Shown one piece after another: positions 7,766-17,091 of a stretch of 44,881 nucleotides of DNA (within the stretch, counting starts at the first letter, position 1; every line of letters begins with the position of its first letter). The position numbers and the translations under genes are program-made. The notes below the pieces were generated by a model, which worked only from the letters and a program-made list of their open reading frames with translations, was not told the origin of the DNA and searched no databases. Location of the stretch: assembly GCA_015709215.1 (NCBI GenBank), contig JACCQN010000024.1:1-44881 (forward strand). Reading direction: 5' to 3'. The stretch comes from Bacteroidales bacterium. Lineage in GTDB: Bacteria; Bacteroidota; Bacteroidia; Bacteroidales; F082.

Positions 7766-9388
7766 ATGACAAGTTCTGCATTGAATTTAAATTATCTCCA
7801 GGCGAAGAAAGGAATTTTTTCCTGGATTTTCAGTGTTGATCATAAGCGAATAGGGCTTTTATACCTCTATTCTTTGATCACATTTTTTCTTGTAGGAGCC
7901 ACGCTGGGCATATTGATGCGCCTGGAACTTTTAAACCCGGGTAAGGATTTGTTCGAAGCTCAAACCTACAATCAGATATTTACCATGCATGGCGTGATTA
8001 TGATTTTTCTTTTTATCATTCCCAGCATTCCTGCTGTTTTTGGTAATTTTTTCCTGCCTATCATGCTTGGTACAGATGATGTTTCCTTTCCACGACTCAA
8101 TTTATTGTCGTGGTGGATCTATGTCATTGGAGCGATTATGGCTATATCAACGCTAATGTTTGGTGATGGTCCTGCAGACACTGGATGGACTTTTTACGCT
8201 CCTTACAGCGTTAAAACGGGGACAAACGTTACAATGGCAGTTTTGGCAGCCTTTGTTTTAGGGTTTTCTTCCATTCTAACCGGTCTCAATTTTATTGTAA
8301 CCATTCATCGCCTTAGAACTCCGGGAATGACTTTTTTGAAGATGCCGCTTTTTGCCTGGGCACTTTATGCCACTTCATGGATTCAGTTGCTTGCTACTCC
8401 TATTATTGGAATAACCTTATTGATGATTGCTGCCGAGCGTGTTTTGGGAGTTGGTTTGTTTGATCCTTCCATTGGAGGCGACCCTATTTTGTATCAACAC
8501 CTATTCTGGATATATTCTCATCCTGCAGTTTACATTATGGCTCTTCCGGCTTTCGGGATTATTTCGGAAGTGCTGCCAACATTTTCCAATCGTACAATTT
8601 TTGGTTATAAAGCGATTGCGTTTTCCTCGCTTGCCATTGCTTTTGTTGGTTATTTTGTGTGGGGGCATCACATGTTTACCTCCGGAATGAGCGGCACGGC
8701 AAGGATTATTTATTCCATTTTGACTTTTATGGTTGCTATTCCCACAGCCATTAAAGTATTTAACTGGGTAGCTACATTATACAAAGGATCCATTGATGTA
8801 CAACCTCCGCTTTTATATGCACTTGGCTTTATTTTCCAGTTTATGATTGGTGGTTTAAGCGGTGTTGTGCTTGGTGCTCTGGCAGCTGATATTCACCTGC
8901 ACGATACCTATTTTGTAGTTGGTCATTTCCATTATGTTATGTTTGGAGGAACAGGCTTTGCCTTCTTTGGAGCATTGCATTACTGGTATCCCAAAATATG
9001 GGGAAGAATGTATAATAAGCTGGTGGCCAATATTGCCTTTTTCATCTTGTTTATTGGGTTTAACCTACTTTATTTTCCGATGATGATCTTAGGGCTGATG
9101 GGTATGCCGCGACGTTACTATGACTATTTACCGGAGTTCCATTTGCCGAATATGATCAGCACTTTTGGATCTTGGGTTATGGCAATTGGGCTCTTGCTGA
9201 TGCTGGGTAATTTGATTGCTGGTTTCAGACGTAAACGCGAAAAAATTGGACGTAATCCATGGGGAACAGGCATCACACTGGAATGGCAAACCTTGTCGCC
9301 ACCACCTGTTGCTAACTTTGACCGTATGCCTGTTTTGCCTAAAGACGGGCCATACGATTACGACCATAAACCAGAGATAAAAGAATAA
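7766..9388 (+). CDS. ctaD: CtaD, cytochrome c oxidase subunit I (caa3 type)
   Basis: A 540-residue, 12-helix heme-copper oxidase catalytic subunit. Conserved sites are visible: FTMHGVIMIF (low-spin heme His75), WIYSHPAVYIM (CuB His and the cross-linked Tyr of type A1 enzymes), WGHHMFTSG (CuB His pair) and HLHDTYFVVGHFHYVMFGG (heme ligands and proton-channel region). It forms the O2-reducing, proton-pumping core with CtaC, CtaE and CtaF. The stop overlaps the start of ctaE by one base. Confidence 0.97.
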   Translation: MTSSALNLNYLQAKKGIFSWIFSVDHKRIGLLYLYSLITFFLVGATLGILMRLELLNPGKDLFEAQTYNQIFTMHGVIMIFLFIIPSIPAVFGNFFLPIMLGTDDVSFPRLNLLSWWIYVIGAIMAISTLMFGDGPADTGWTFYAPYSVKTGTNVTMAVLAAFVLGFSSILTGLNFIVTIHRLRTPGMTFLKMPLFAWALYATSWIQLLATPIIGITLLMIAAERVLGVGLFDPSIGGDPILYQHLFWIYSHPAVYIMALPAFGIISEVLPTFSNRTIFGYKAIAFSSLAIAFVGYFVWGHHMFTSGMSGTARIIYSILTFMVAIPTAIKVFNWVATLYKGSIDVQPPLLYALGFIFQFMIGGLSGVVLGALAADIHLHDTYFVVGHFHYVMFGGTGFAFFGALHYWYPKIWGRMYNKLVANIAFFILFIGFNLLYFPMMILGLMGMPRRYYDYLPEFHLPNMISTFGSWVMAIGLLLMLGNLIAGFRRKREKIGRNPWGTGITLEWQTLSPPPVANFDRMPVLPKDGPYDYDHKPEIKE

Positions 9389-10020
9389 TGATGGAACATA
9401 TTTCAGGTTTTAGCTTGCCCAATTCGGGGCACAACAGGGATGCAGAAGCCTCAAAAATGGGGATGTGGCTCTTTTTGTTTACCGAGTTACTGCTTTTTGG
9501 CGGTTTGTTTATCGTTTATATGGTTTACAGGACACTCAATCCTGAGTCGTTTTTGCTGGCTTCGTTTGAGCTCGATGTGGCGCTCGGCACCTTTAATACG
9601 GTTGTTTTGCTTGTGAGCAGTATGACCATCGCCATGTCGATTACTGCCATTCAACTTGGCGATACTAAAAAATCTATTTTGTTGCTGTGTACAACGCTGT
9701 TACTTGCATTGGTGTTTTTGGTGGTGAAGTATTTTGAATGGTCAGCAAAAATTCATCATGGCCTTTTCCCCGGGTTGGATGTTTATAAAAATCTGCCTCC
9801 TGGTGAAAGTCTTTTCTTTTTTCTTTATTTTTTTATGACAGGTCTTCATGCCCTTCATATTATCATAGGTGGAATCATTATTGCTGTTGTTATATATCGC
9901 ACGAAGAAAGGACTTGTTAATAAAGACAAATATACCCTTACAGAAAACGCCGGACTCTACTGGCATCTTGTCGATATGATCTGGATTTATTTGTTTCCGC
10001 TGTTTTATCTCATCCATTAA
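9388..10020 (+). CDS. ctaE: CtaE, cytochrome c oxidase subunit III
   Basis: A 210-residue, five-helix protein of the heme-copper oxidase subunit III family, with KMGMWLFLFTELLLFGG near the N-terminus and FFMTGLHALHIIIGG and YWHLVDMIWIYLFPLFY in the C-terminal half. The ATG at 9388 overlaps the ctaD stop; a second ATG follows at 9391 and either could start translation. Subunit III stabilises subunit I and its proton uptake. The length fits the five-helix bacterial form. Confidence 0.95.
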   Translation: MMEHISGFSLPNSGHNRDAEASKMGMWLFLFTELLLFGGLFIVYMVYRTLNPESFLLASFELDVALGTFNTVVLLVSSMTIAMSITAIQLGDTKKSILLLCTTLLLALVFLVVKYFEWSAKIHHGLFPGLDVYKNLPPGESLFFFLYFFMTGLHALHIIIGGIIIAVVIYRTKKGLVNKDKYTLTENAGLYWHLVDMIWIYLFPLFYLIH

Positions 10021-10032
10021 GCACCTATTATT

Positions 10033-10347
10033 ATGAGTAATACCAACGAAAATCATAACGAAAAGGAACAGGTTCATATCTCGGGCTATAAGGAACATTT
10101 TAGTACGCTTATGGCTTTGCTTCTGCTTACCATGATCACAGTGGCCATATCTGTTTTTGGTGCAAATTTGAGAAGTCTGTCGGTTTTTACCGCTCTGCTC
10201 ATCGCAACAGTTAAAGTGATTGTTGTGGCCTATTATTTTATGCATTTGAAATATGACAAGAAAATTTATACCTGGCTTGTTTTGATCGTTGCCGTTTTAT
10301 TTGTGTCGTTTACTGTGTTAACCAGTATAGAATACCATAACCGTTAG
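10033..10347 (+). CDS. ctaF: cytochrome c oxidase subunit IV family protein
   Basis: A 104-residue protein with a hydrophilic His-containing N-terminus and three predicted membrane helices (about 20-40, 46-70, 76-97). VVAYYFMHLKYD is the hallmark of prokaryotic subunit IV (PF03626). It lies 12 bases after ctaE and 6 bases before ctaC. It is an accessory subunit that stabilises the CuB region of subunit I. Confidence 0.88.
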   Translation: MSNTNENHNEKEQVHISGYKEHFSTLMALLLLTMITVAISVFGANLRSLSVFTALLIATVKVIVVAYYFMHLKYDKKIYTWLVLIVAVLFVSFTVLTSIEYHNR

Positions 10348-10353
10348 TATTTT

Positions 10354-11265
10354 ATGAGAACAGGAGCTTCAACTTTTGCAGAAGGTGTTGATTTGTCGCT
10401 TTATATTATTGCCGGAATTGCAGTTTTCTTTTTAGTAGGAATCACTGTGGTGATGATCTATTTTGTGATCAGATATAGTAGAAAACGAAATCCAAAGCCT
10501 ACTAATATAGAGGGCAACAACACACTTGAAGTAGTATGGACAGTGATTCCTACGATTTTAGTTTTGGTAATGTTTTATTTTGGCTGGATGGGCTTTAAGC
10601 CGATGCGAGAAGTTCCGGACAATGCAATGGTGATTGATGCTTATGCCCAGATGTGGAAATTTTCGTTTCAATATCCTGATGGAAAAGTTACAGATTCACT
10701 CGTTGTTCCCGTAAACCGCCCGGTGAAGTTGAACCTGCATTCTCGTGATGTATTGCATAGTTTTTATGTTCCGGCTTTCCGTCTCAAAGAGGATATGGTT
10801 CCCGGAGGCAATAACTACTTATGGTTCAATCCTAATTTGGAAGGGCGTTATGATATTCTCTGTGCCGAATACTGCGGCCAGTTGCATTCGTATATGTTGT
10901 CTTCTGTTACGGTTGTTTCTGATACAGAATATCAGACCTGGCTTACAAGCGCTCCAGGAAATACAGAAGAGCATCCGGGCCTGGCGGTGCTCAAGCAAAA
11001 CGCTTGCCTAACTTGTCATTCTCAGGATGGCAGTAAGATTATCGGACCATCCTTCAAAGGTATTTTTGGCAAAACAGAAATCGTACTTACAGATGGGATA
11101 GAGCGTGAAGTTATTATTGATTCTGCCTATATCACGCGCTCAATTAAAAATCCCAATGCGGATATTGTGAAAGGATACATGAAGGGCTTAATGGTTTCGT
11201 ATGAAGGAATAGTTACCGATGAGCAAATTGTGGACATCATTGATTACATTAAAAACCTGAAATAG
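10354..11265 (+). CDS. ctaC: CtaC, cytochrome c oxidase subunit II with fused cytochrome c domain (caa3)
   Basis: A 303-residue protein. Two N-terminal membrane helices (about 14-40 and 56-80) precede a cupredoxin CuA domain with DVLHSFYVPAF and CAEYCGQLHSYM, which supply the His, two Cys, Glu, His and Met ligands. A C-terminal class I cytochrome c domain (about 210-303) has CLTCH and a GYMKGLMVSYEG methionine region. The fusion defines the caa3 type, where electrons enter through the attached heme c. It follows ctaD-ctaE-ctaF; in many bacteria subunit II comes first. Confidence 0.96.
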   Translation: MRTGASTFAEGVDLSLYIIAGIAVFFLVGITVVMIYFVIRYSRKRNPKPTNIEGNNTLEVVWTVIPTILVLVMFYFGWMGFKPMREVPDNAMVIDAYAQMWKFSFQYPDGKVTDSLVVPVNRPVKLNLHSRDVLHSFYVPAFRLKEDMVPGGNNYLWFNPNLEGRYDILCAEYCGQLHSYMLSSVTVVSDTEYQTWLTSAPGNTEEHPGLAVLKQNACLTCHSQDGSKIIGPSFKGIFGKTEIVLTDGIEREVIIDSAYITRSIKNPNADIVKGYMKGLMVSYEGIVTDEQIVDIIDYIKNLK

Positions 11266-11266
11266 C

Positions 11267-12133
11267 ATGCTCCGAAAAAATCTTCTGCTTTTAGCCGAAC
11301 TGAGTAAAGTAAAAATTACATTTGCTGTTGCACTAACAACTATAGCCGGTTATTTGCTTGCCAGTGGCAGCTTCAATGCGGGATTGATTCTCCCAACAAT
11401 TGGGATTTTTATTCTGGCTTGTGGTTCATCGGCCCTAAATCATTATCAGGATAGAGATCGGGACGGGCTGATGAAGCGAACACAGCATCGTCCAATTCCT
11501 TCTGGAAGAGTAACCAAAACCCAGGTAGTAGTGCTTGCCGTTGTTTTGTCTGTTATTGGTTCAGCATTGATCTATGTTGGATCTGATTTCATTGGAATGC
11601 AATTAGGACTGCTGGCTTTGATATGGTATAATGGCATTTATACTCCTATGAAACGCAAAACTGCTTTTGCAGTGATTCCGGGATCAATAATTGGCGCAAT
11701 TCCTCCTGTTGTTGGTTGGGTTGCAGGTGGTGGCGATCTGTTTGATTCGAAAGCCTTGATTCTTGCTTTTTTCTTTTTTATCTGGCAAGTTCCTCATTTT
11801 TGGTTGCTGATGCTTAAGTATGGCAAGGAGTATGAAACAGCCGGTTATCCTTCGATAACACAGCTTTATGATGAGAAACAAATTCGCTTTATCACCTTTC
11901 TCTGGACTTTTGCCACGGCTGTAACTGCTTTGATGCTGCCTATTTTTGGATTGATAAATCATGCAGCAATCTCTCTTGTTGTTTTAGCATCGGTAGCCTG
12001 GTTAGTGATAGTGTTCTCGGGTATTCTGCGTAAACAAATAAAGCCATTTAATCCTTTCTATTATTTCATGCGGATCAATTACTTTGTGCTTGTCATCATT
12101 ATTGCACTTTCGATTGATCCACTGATCCATTAA
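11267..12133 (+). CDS. ctaB: CtaB, protoheme IX farnesyltransferase (heme O synthase)
   Basis: A 288-residue UbiA-family prenyltransferase with about nine membrane helices. The first Asp-rich motif is NHYQDRDRDGLMKRT, followed by the family signature QHRPIPSGR, and the second active-site loop contains KYGKEYETAGYPS. It attaches a farnesyl group to heme b to make heme O, the first step to heme A for the caa3 oxidase. It starts 1 base after ctaC. No ctaA (heme A synthase) is present in this window. Confidence 0.95.
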   Translation: MLRKNLLLLAELSKVKITFAVALTTIAGYLLASGSFNAGLILPTIGIFILACGSSALNHYQDRDRDGLMKRTQHRPIPSGRVTKTQVVVLAVVLSVIGSALIYVGSDFIGMQLGLLALIWYNGIYTPMKRKTAFAVIPGSIIGAIPPVVGWVAGGGDLFDSKALILAFFFFIWQVPHFWLLMLKYGKEYETAGYPSITQLYDEKQIRFITFLWTFATAVTALMLPIFGLINHAAISLVVLASVAWLVIVFSGILRKQIKPFNPFYYFMRINYFVLVIIIALSIDPLIH

Positions 12134-12211
12134 TTGCTTTTGCTGATTTGTTTTCAGCGATGTTGGCGAACAAAGCATGGGTTTTATTGTTTAGCCTCTA
12201 AAGTATTTTTT

Positions 12212-12520
12212 ATGACAACAGAACAATCCGGGCAGATTTTATTTAAGACTACTGGCGAAAGCAGTATTTTCTTTATAGGTAATGCCGAGTCTCCAGATGC
12301 ATATTTGTCGTTCAGGCATAAAGACAACAATACGATTGTGGCTGAACATACTGTTGTTTCCGAGGCTTTACGCGGGAAAGGAATTGCAGGGAAACTGACT
12401 CAGAAATTGATGGAATATGCCCGCGAAAACAGCCTGAAAATAATACCTTTATGTAGTTATGTTGTAGGCTTTTTTGAGAAGCATAATGAGTTTAAAGACT
12501 TATTAGCTCAAAATCACTAA
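12212..12520 (+). CDS. GNAT-like N-acetyltransferase (YjdJ-type, PF14542)
   Basis: A 102-residue single-domain protein of the small GNAT family. The acetyl-CoA loop reads VSEALRGKGIAGKLTQ, preceded by VAEHTVV and followed by IIPLCSYVVGFFEKH. The substrate is unknown. The ATG at 12212 (MTTEQSGQ) is chosen; the frame is open back to 12134, but those residues are Cys-rich and unlike the family. The gene follows ctaB on the same strand with a 78-base gap, so it may be a read-through member of the operon, with no functional link implied. Confidence 0.85.
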   Translation: MTTEQSGQILFKTTGESSIFFIGNAESPDAYLSFRHKDNNTIVAEHTVVSEALRGKGIAGKLTQKLMEYARENSLKIIPLCSYVVGFFEKHNEFKDLLAQNH

Positions 12521-12551
12521 TTTTAGTGAGAGTTCCCTTGAAGTCTTTTAA

Positions 12552-12559
12552 TAATTTTG
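12552..12559 (+). promoter_or_regulatory. possible -7 box for the DUF454 gene
   Basis: TAATTTTG matches TAnnTTTG and lies 28 bases before the ATG at 12588. No TTTG at the proper spacing was found. Confidence 0.35.
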
Positions 12560-12587
12560 CTTTCCTAAATAATTTATTTATAGCCCT

Positions 12588-12938
12588 ATGCGCTGGATGA
12601 AATTTTCGTTAGGACTTTTTTTTACCGGAATAGGTGTATTAGGTGCATTTCTTCCGGTACTTCCCTCGACGGTATTTTTCATTACGGCGGCCTATTTTTT
12701 TAGCCAAAGCTCCGAAAAAGCTGAACACTGGTTACTCAATCACCCGCGTTTTGGGCCGCCAGTTGTGCGCTGGCGCGAAGAACGTGCAATCTCTAAGCCT
12801 GCCAAGATGCTTGCTACCGGTGGTATTTCTGCCAGCGGAATGATAATCTATTTTGCTGAACTTCCCTTGCTCGCTTCGGGTTTGGCCTTTTCTGTGCTGG
12901 CCGGAAGCCTGGTGTACATCTTAACACGACCTTCCTGA
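12588..12938 (+). CDS. DUF454 (YbaN-like) inner membrane protein
   Basis: A 116-residue protein with an N-terminal hydrophobic hairpin carrying GIGVLGAFLPVLPSTVF, the DUF454/YbaN signature, then a cytoplasmic loop with WLLNHPRFGPPV and two further membrane segments. The length is typical. Function is unknown. It stands alone between the GNAT gene and the ftsE-like gene, with a possible promoter just upstream. Confidence 0.85.
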   Translation: MRWMKFSLGLFFTGIGVLGAFLPVLPSTVFFITAAYFFSQSSEKAEHWLLNHPRFGPPVVRWREERAISKPAKMLATGGISASGMIIYFAELPLLASGLAFSVLAGSLVYILTRPS

Positions 12939-13021
12939 TTGTTCGGGCAAGCTTTTTAGAATGAGCAGTTGGTGGCGAGCAATGATGCCTGTTGAAGACT
13001 TAAATTATCAGTGCATTTTAT

Positions 13022-13029
13022 TACTTTTG
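13022..13029 (+). promoter_or_regulatory. possible -7 box for the ftsE-like gene
   Basis: TACTTTTG matches TAnnTTTG. Transcription would start near 13036, which supports the ATG at 13050 and argues against the in-frame ATG at 13011. Confidence 0.4.
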
Positions 13030-13049
13030 ACGCACTAAATCAAAAAGCC

Positions 13050-13733
13050 ATGTCAGAAGCTGTTGTGTCCTTATCGGATATCTCTGTTTTTCAAAAGAAA
13101 AATCTTGTTTTGGCTAATGTACATTTGCAGATTCAGCAGGGTGAGTTTGTGTATCTGATTGGCAGGACGGGAAGCGGGAAATCTTCCTTACTCAAAATGC
13201 TTTATGCGGAGCTGCCTGCTCTGGATGGCACGGCTGCTGTTGCAGGCTTCGATCTAAGATCATTAAAAGCTTCTCAGGTTCCTTATTTGCGCAGAAGGCT
13301 TGGCATTGTTTTTCAGGATTTCCAGTTGCTTTTTGATCGTACGGTTAGCGATAACCTTGCTTTTGTCTTAAAAGCAACAGGCTGGAAAGATAAAAGTGAA
13401 ATTGAGGAACGTATTCTTGAAGTGCTTGATGAGGTGGGATTACGAGCCAAGCGCAATAAAATGCCACATCAGCTTTCGGGGGGTGAGCAGCAAAGGGTTG
13501 CCATTGCAAGGGCATTGCTCAATAAACCAGTGCTAATATTGGCTGACGAGCCTACCGGAAATCTCGACCCTGAAACTTCCAACGAAATTATGCGATTGTT
13601 ATTCAGCATCAGCGAATCCGGTCAGGCAGTACTCATGGCAACGCACAACTACAACCTGATTCATAAATTTCCGTCTCGTATTATCAAATGCGAAGAGGGC
13701 GCTGTGATTAGCTCAGGTAACCAGCTCGATTAG
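13050..13733 (+). CDS. ftsE: FtsE-like ABC transporter ATP-binding protein
   Basis: A 227-residue stand-alone ABC ATPase. Walker A is GRTGSGKS (about residues 39-46), with a Q-loop in [10 protein letters not shown], signature LSGGEQQR, Walker [11 protein letters not shown] and H-loop MATHNYN. The length and the QDFQLL segment are characteristic of FtsE, which with membrane partner FtsX transmits ATP hydrolysis to peptidoglycan hydrolases at the septum. No ftsX is next to it, which is common in this phylum, so a LolD-like role cannot be excluded. The 3' end overlaps the convergent glycosyltransferase gene by 21 bases. Confidence 0.8.
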   Translation: MSEAVVSLSDISVFQKKNLVLANVHLQIQQGEFVYLIGRTGSGKSSLLKMLYAELPALDGTAAVAGFDLRSLKASQVPYLRRRLGIVFQDFQLLFDRTVSDNLAFVLKATGWKDKSEIEERILEVLDEVGLRAKRNKMPHQLSGGEQQRVAIARALLNKPVLILADEPTGNLDPETSNEIMRLLFSISESGQAVLMATHNYNLIHKFPSRIIKCEEGAVISSGNQLD

Positions 13734-14840
13734 CCTCTCGATATTATTTCCGTTGTGGTAAAGCAATCCCAGCTTTTCAGCTCTTTCCTGAATAGCCTTT
13801 TGGCCGAATGATTTCTTTTTCAGAGATTTGATTTGTTTTTTTAAGGAGGCTGCATCATTGGCAATAATACACAAACTATCCAAAGCGCTGCCACTTAACA
13901 TTTTATCGTTTACCAGACAAAACCGCCCGTTGTATAATATATTCAGCAACTTGAGTTTAAGTCCGGTGGCCTGAAAAGTAACTGAAACATTGATATGGGC
14001 TTCACTGATCAATTCATAAAGTTCCTGATCTGTGGGATTTGGGATAAGGCTGACATTTGGAAACTCAGCAATGAGATTTGTCAGATGGGCAGGTGGATTT
14101 AAACCTGCAACTTTGAGCGGGATATTGAGATCGTTAAAAACACTGCTCACCAGGTATCGAACTGCATTGAAGTTTTCGGCTACGGACAAATTACCATGAT
14201 AAAGCACATAATCGCCTTTTCCGGGTTTAATTTGCAAAGATTTATGTGGATGAAATGCGGGGATGAAACTAACATTTTTGAAATGTTTCGAAAAGTAATC
14301 CATATCCTTTTTGCTGATAGCGATCAGCTGATCGGCTTTGCGCAGCACTTTCTCGTACTTTTTGAGTTTCCCTGCCTCATTGTAGAAATAGTACTTCTTA
14401 AAAACGGCTGTTTCGGCTTTGGCAAGATGCAGATAATACTCATGTTCGATATTGTGGGTGCGAACGCTGATTTTACGACCTTTTAAGCGAGTGTCTTCTA
14501 GCAAACTTGCCGTGTGCAAACCTTCGAGCAAAATGGGGTAGTCGTCTTTAAGTAATTGTTGTACAAGCTCTTCTGAACTGCGTGAACTTACAATATAAGG
14601 TATAGTTTTAAAGAGATGTTTCTTGGAAATGTCTCTTTTATAATAGTTTACTTCATAGCAAAGTGTTTCGAGTATTTCAGCTGGTTTTCGACCATATTCA
14701 TAACAATGCAGGTGTACTTTTATCCCTTTCTCCGATAAGGCCTTCAGCTTGAAAAATACATCAATTACACCGCCGTAATTTGCAGGCCATGGCACATCAA
14801 ACGAAACCAGATGAATATGTTGATCAGCGGTATTGTTCAT
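13713..14840 (-). CDS. glycosyltransferase (GT4-like fold)
   Basis: A 375-residue GT-B-fold protein. The N-terminal acceptor domain begins VSFDVPWPANYGGVIDVF, with the GG loop typical of family 4. The C-terminal half has VLYHGNLSVAENFNAVRYL (donor-domain entry) and a region around LKLKLLNILYNGRFCLV in the position of the nucleotide-sugar site. The canonical EX7E motif is not clear. Donor and acceptor are unknown; surface polysaccharide or lipid glycosylation is likely. It overlaps the preceding glycosyltransferase gene by 17 bases, so the two are translationally coupled. Confidence 0.8.
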   Translation of the reverse strand: MNNTADQHIHLVSFDVPWPANYGGVIDVFFKLKALSEKGIKVHLHCYEYGRKPAEILETLCYEVNYYKRDISKKHLFKTIPYIVSSRSSEELVQQLLKDDYPILLEGLHTASLLEDTRLKGRKISVRTHNIEHEYYLHLAKAETAVFKKYYFYNEAGKLKKYEKVLRKADQLIAISKKDMDYFSKHFKNVSFIPAFHPHKSLQIKPGKGDYVLYHGNLSVAENFNAVRYLVSSVFNDLNIPLKVAGLNPPAHLTNLIAEFPNVSLIPNPTDQELYELISEAHINVSVTFQATGLKLKLLNILYNGRFCLVNDKMLSGSALDSLCIIANDAASLKKQIKSLKKKSFGQKAIQERAEKLGLLYHNGNNIERLIELVT

Positions 14841-15939
14841 AAACTTTCAGTAGCACTTTCTCCTCATTTTCCCAGCATAATTTGCGGGCAGCAAAGGTAA
14901 GATTATTTCTCCAAAATTTCATAAGCTCTTTGTTGTCAATACATTCACAAACAACTTGTGCAATATTTTCAGGAGTGAGATTACCAACAATTTTCCCTAT
15001 CTTATAGGTTTCAATTATGTTTCTCACTTCAGGTAAGTTACTGGCAATAACCGGTGTTCCGGCCTGAATATAGTCGAACAACTTGTTTGGCAGGCTGAAG
15101 CGGTAATTGAGGTTTGTATCTTTATCCAAAGTAAACCCCAGATCAGCAGCCTGGGTATATTGCATCATTTGTTGGTATGGCATTTTCCCTAAAAACCTGA
15201 CTTTTTCTTCCAGCCGAAGCGATTTGCTCATTTGTTTCAGAATCGGCAACACATCGCCGCCTCCAATGACCAGCAACAGGCAGTTTTCGAGGTATTGCAT
15301 GCTTTCGAGTAATTCTTCGGCGCCCCGATGAATGTTGATGCCAGAGCCCTGCATCACCAAAATGGTTTTGTCAAGTGGTAGTCTTAACACTTTGCGATCA
15401 ATAGGTTCATTGGTTTTGAGGCGCATTGGTACATTTCGAACCACATGCACTTTTAATCCATATTGTTTTCGGAAAAGCTTTGCTATGGATTCGTTTACGG
15501 TGATCATTTCATTGAGTCTGCTCACCAGATGAGCTTCAATCGTTTTCCAGATTTTTTGAATGCGCGGCCTACTGGTAAGCTCAGGTGTTTCCGTAAAATA
15601 TTCATGGCTGTCGTAAACCAAAGGAATTCCCCTAAGCCTGGAAATCAAAAAATTTGGCAGCAGTGTGTCCAAATCATTCGAAACCAGTAAATCCTGTCGT
15701 GAGGCTAAAAGTTTGAAAAACAACCGAATATTGAATGAAACATAGAAGAGCGGGCCTTTCTCAAAAGGCAATCGCATCCTTATTGTTTTATAAGGTCTAT
15801 TGTCAATTGGCAAGCTGTGATGCATTATTCTTCCAATAAGCTCCACCTCAAATCCGGCTTTTTGTAGAGTGAGGCAGGATTTGTGAATACGTTGATCTGT
15901 AACAAGATCATTGATTACCGAAACGTAAGCTTTTTTCAA
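14824..15939 (-). CDS. glycosyltransferase family 4 protein
   Basis: A 371-residue GT-B glycosyltransferase. The N-terminal domain starts SVINDLVTDQRIHKSC and contains LVYDSHEYFTETPE. The C-terminal domain has LVMQGSGINIHRGAEEL, VRFLGKMPYQQMMQYTQAADLGF and the nucleotide-sugar loop SLPNKLFDYIQAGTPVIASNLPEV, all typical of GT4. The first codon appears to be TTG (minus-strand position 15939); no nearby ATG precedes the conserved start. It is the first gene of a two-gene unit with the next glycosyltransferase, divergent from murB. Confidence 0.85.
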   Translation of the reverse strand: MKKAYVSVINDLVTDQRIHKSCLTLQKAGFEVELIGRIMHHSLPIDNRPYKTIRMRLPFEKGPLFYVSFNIRLFFKLLASRQDLLVSNDLDTLLPNFLISRLRGIPLVYDSHEYFTETPELTSRPRIQKIWKTIEAHLVSRLNEMITVNESIAKLFRKQYGLKVHVVRNVPMRLKTNEPIDRKVLRLPLDKTILVMQGSGINIHRGAEELLESMQYLENCLLLVIGGGDVLPILKQMSKSLRLEEKVRFLGKMPYQQMMQYTQAADLGFTLDKDTNLNYRFSLPNKLFDYIQAGTPVIASNLPEVRNIIETYKIGKIVGNLTPENIAQVVCECIDNKELMKFWRNNLTFAARKLCWENEEKVLLKVYEQYR

Positions 15940-16025
15940 ACAGCATTTGTATTAGAAACCAACAAACTGAATTAACTGTATTTTACTACCATTTATTATA
16001 AATTCCCGTACTTTTACCAAAATTT

Positions 16026-17051
16026 TTGGATCGCATTTTGGAACGTTTCGTTGACCTAAAACCTTACAATACTTTCGGGCTTCCGGTGGTGGCCAGTTAT
16101 TTTAAGCTCATTTCAGATATTTCTGAGATGGAGGCTTTGATTGTTGATACAGTTTTTCAGGAAAGTCGCAAACTGATTTTGGGTGGTGGTAGTAACCTTT
16201 TGTTTTTGGATGATTTTTTTGATGGATTGGTCATTCAGCTTGAAAACCAGGGCTGGGAAGTTTTAGATGAAAAAGGAAATCTTGTTTTTATTAAAGTTCA
16301 GGCTGGTACCGTCTGGTCAGCTTTTGTTGATGCAATGGTTGATGCAGGGTATCATGGCCTCGAAAATCTGGCCTTAATCCCCGGCAAAGTAGGGGCTGCT
16401 CCCATGCAAAATATAGGAGCTTATGGCGTTGAGATAAAGGATTGTTTTTACGAGTTGGAAGCTTTTGATTTTCAAACAGGTAAAATAGAAAAGTTTGATA
16501 AAGACAGCTGCGATTTTGGTTATCGGACTAGTATTTTCAAGCATAATGCCCGGGGCAGATATCTGATTAATACCGTGACATTTGCTTTAAAAAAACAGGC
16601 TGATTTAAATACTTCCTACGGTAATCTTGGAGAGTATTTTACAAAGTACGGGATTAAAAATCCTGATATAAAAGCACTTAGTGAAGCTGTTAAGGCCATT
16701 AGAAGATCAAAACTTCCTGACCCTGTCTTAATTGGTAATGCTGGCAGTTTCTTTAAAAATCCGGTGATTCATCAATTACTTTTTGATGATTTGTTGAAAG
16801 AGTTTCCTCAAGTTCCGGCATTTCCGGCTGGAATAAATACCTATAAAATTCCGGCTGCCTGGTTGATTGAGCATGCAGGTTGGAAAGGTTACCGAAAGGG
16901 AGATGCAGGCGTGCACGACAAGCAGGCGCTGGTTTTGGTAAATTATGGCAATGCCACCGGACGCGAAATTTTTGCACTGGCGATGAAAATTCAACTTGAT
17001 GTGAAGAAAAAATATGGCATTTATCTCGATCCTGAAGTGAAGATCATTTGA
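16026..17051 (+). CDS. murB: MurB, UDP-N-acetylenolpyruvoylglucosamine reductase
   Basis: A 341-residue FAD enzyme that completes UDP-MurNAc synthesis by NADPH-dependent reduction of the enolpyruvyl group. FAD-binding motifs are LILGGGSNLLF and LALIPGKVGAAPMQNIGAYG. The catalytic serine lies in GNAGSFFKNP, and the type I (E. coli-like) C-terminal domain ends AAWLIEHAGWKG...GVHDKQALVLVN. The start appears to be TTG at 16026 (another TTG at 16038), as no ATG lies before the conserved N-terminus. A weak -7-like TACTTTTA is at 16009-16016. Confidence 0.95.
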   Translation: MDRILERFVDLKPYNTFGLPVVASYFKLISDISEMEALIVDTVFQESRKLILGGGSNLLFLDDFFDGLVIQLENQGWEVLDEKGNLVFIKVQAGTVWSAFVDAMVDAGYHGLENLALIPGKVGAAPMQNIGAYGVEIKDCFYELEAFDFQTGKIEKFDKDSCDFGYRTSIFKHNARGRYLINTVTFALKKQADLNTSYGNLGEYFTKYGIKNPDIKALSEAVKAIRRSKLPDPVLIGNAGSFFKNPVIHQLLFDDLLKEFPQVPAFPAGINTYKIPAAWLIEHAGWKGYRKGDAGVHDKQALVLVNYGNATGREIFALAMKIQLDVKKKYGIYLDPEVKII

Positions 17052-17091
17052 TTGTTGTCTTATATTGGATTCAGGAAAGTGTTTTTGGTGG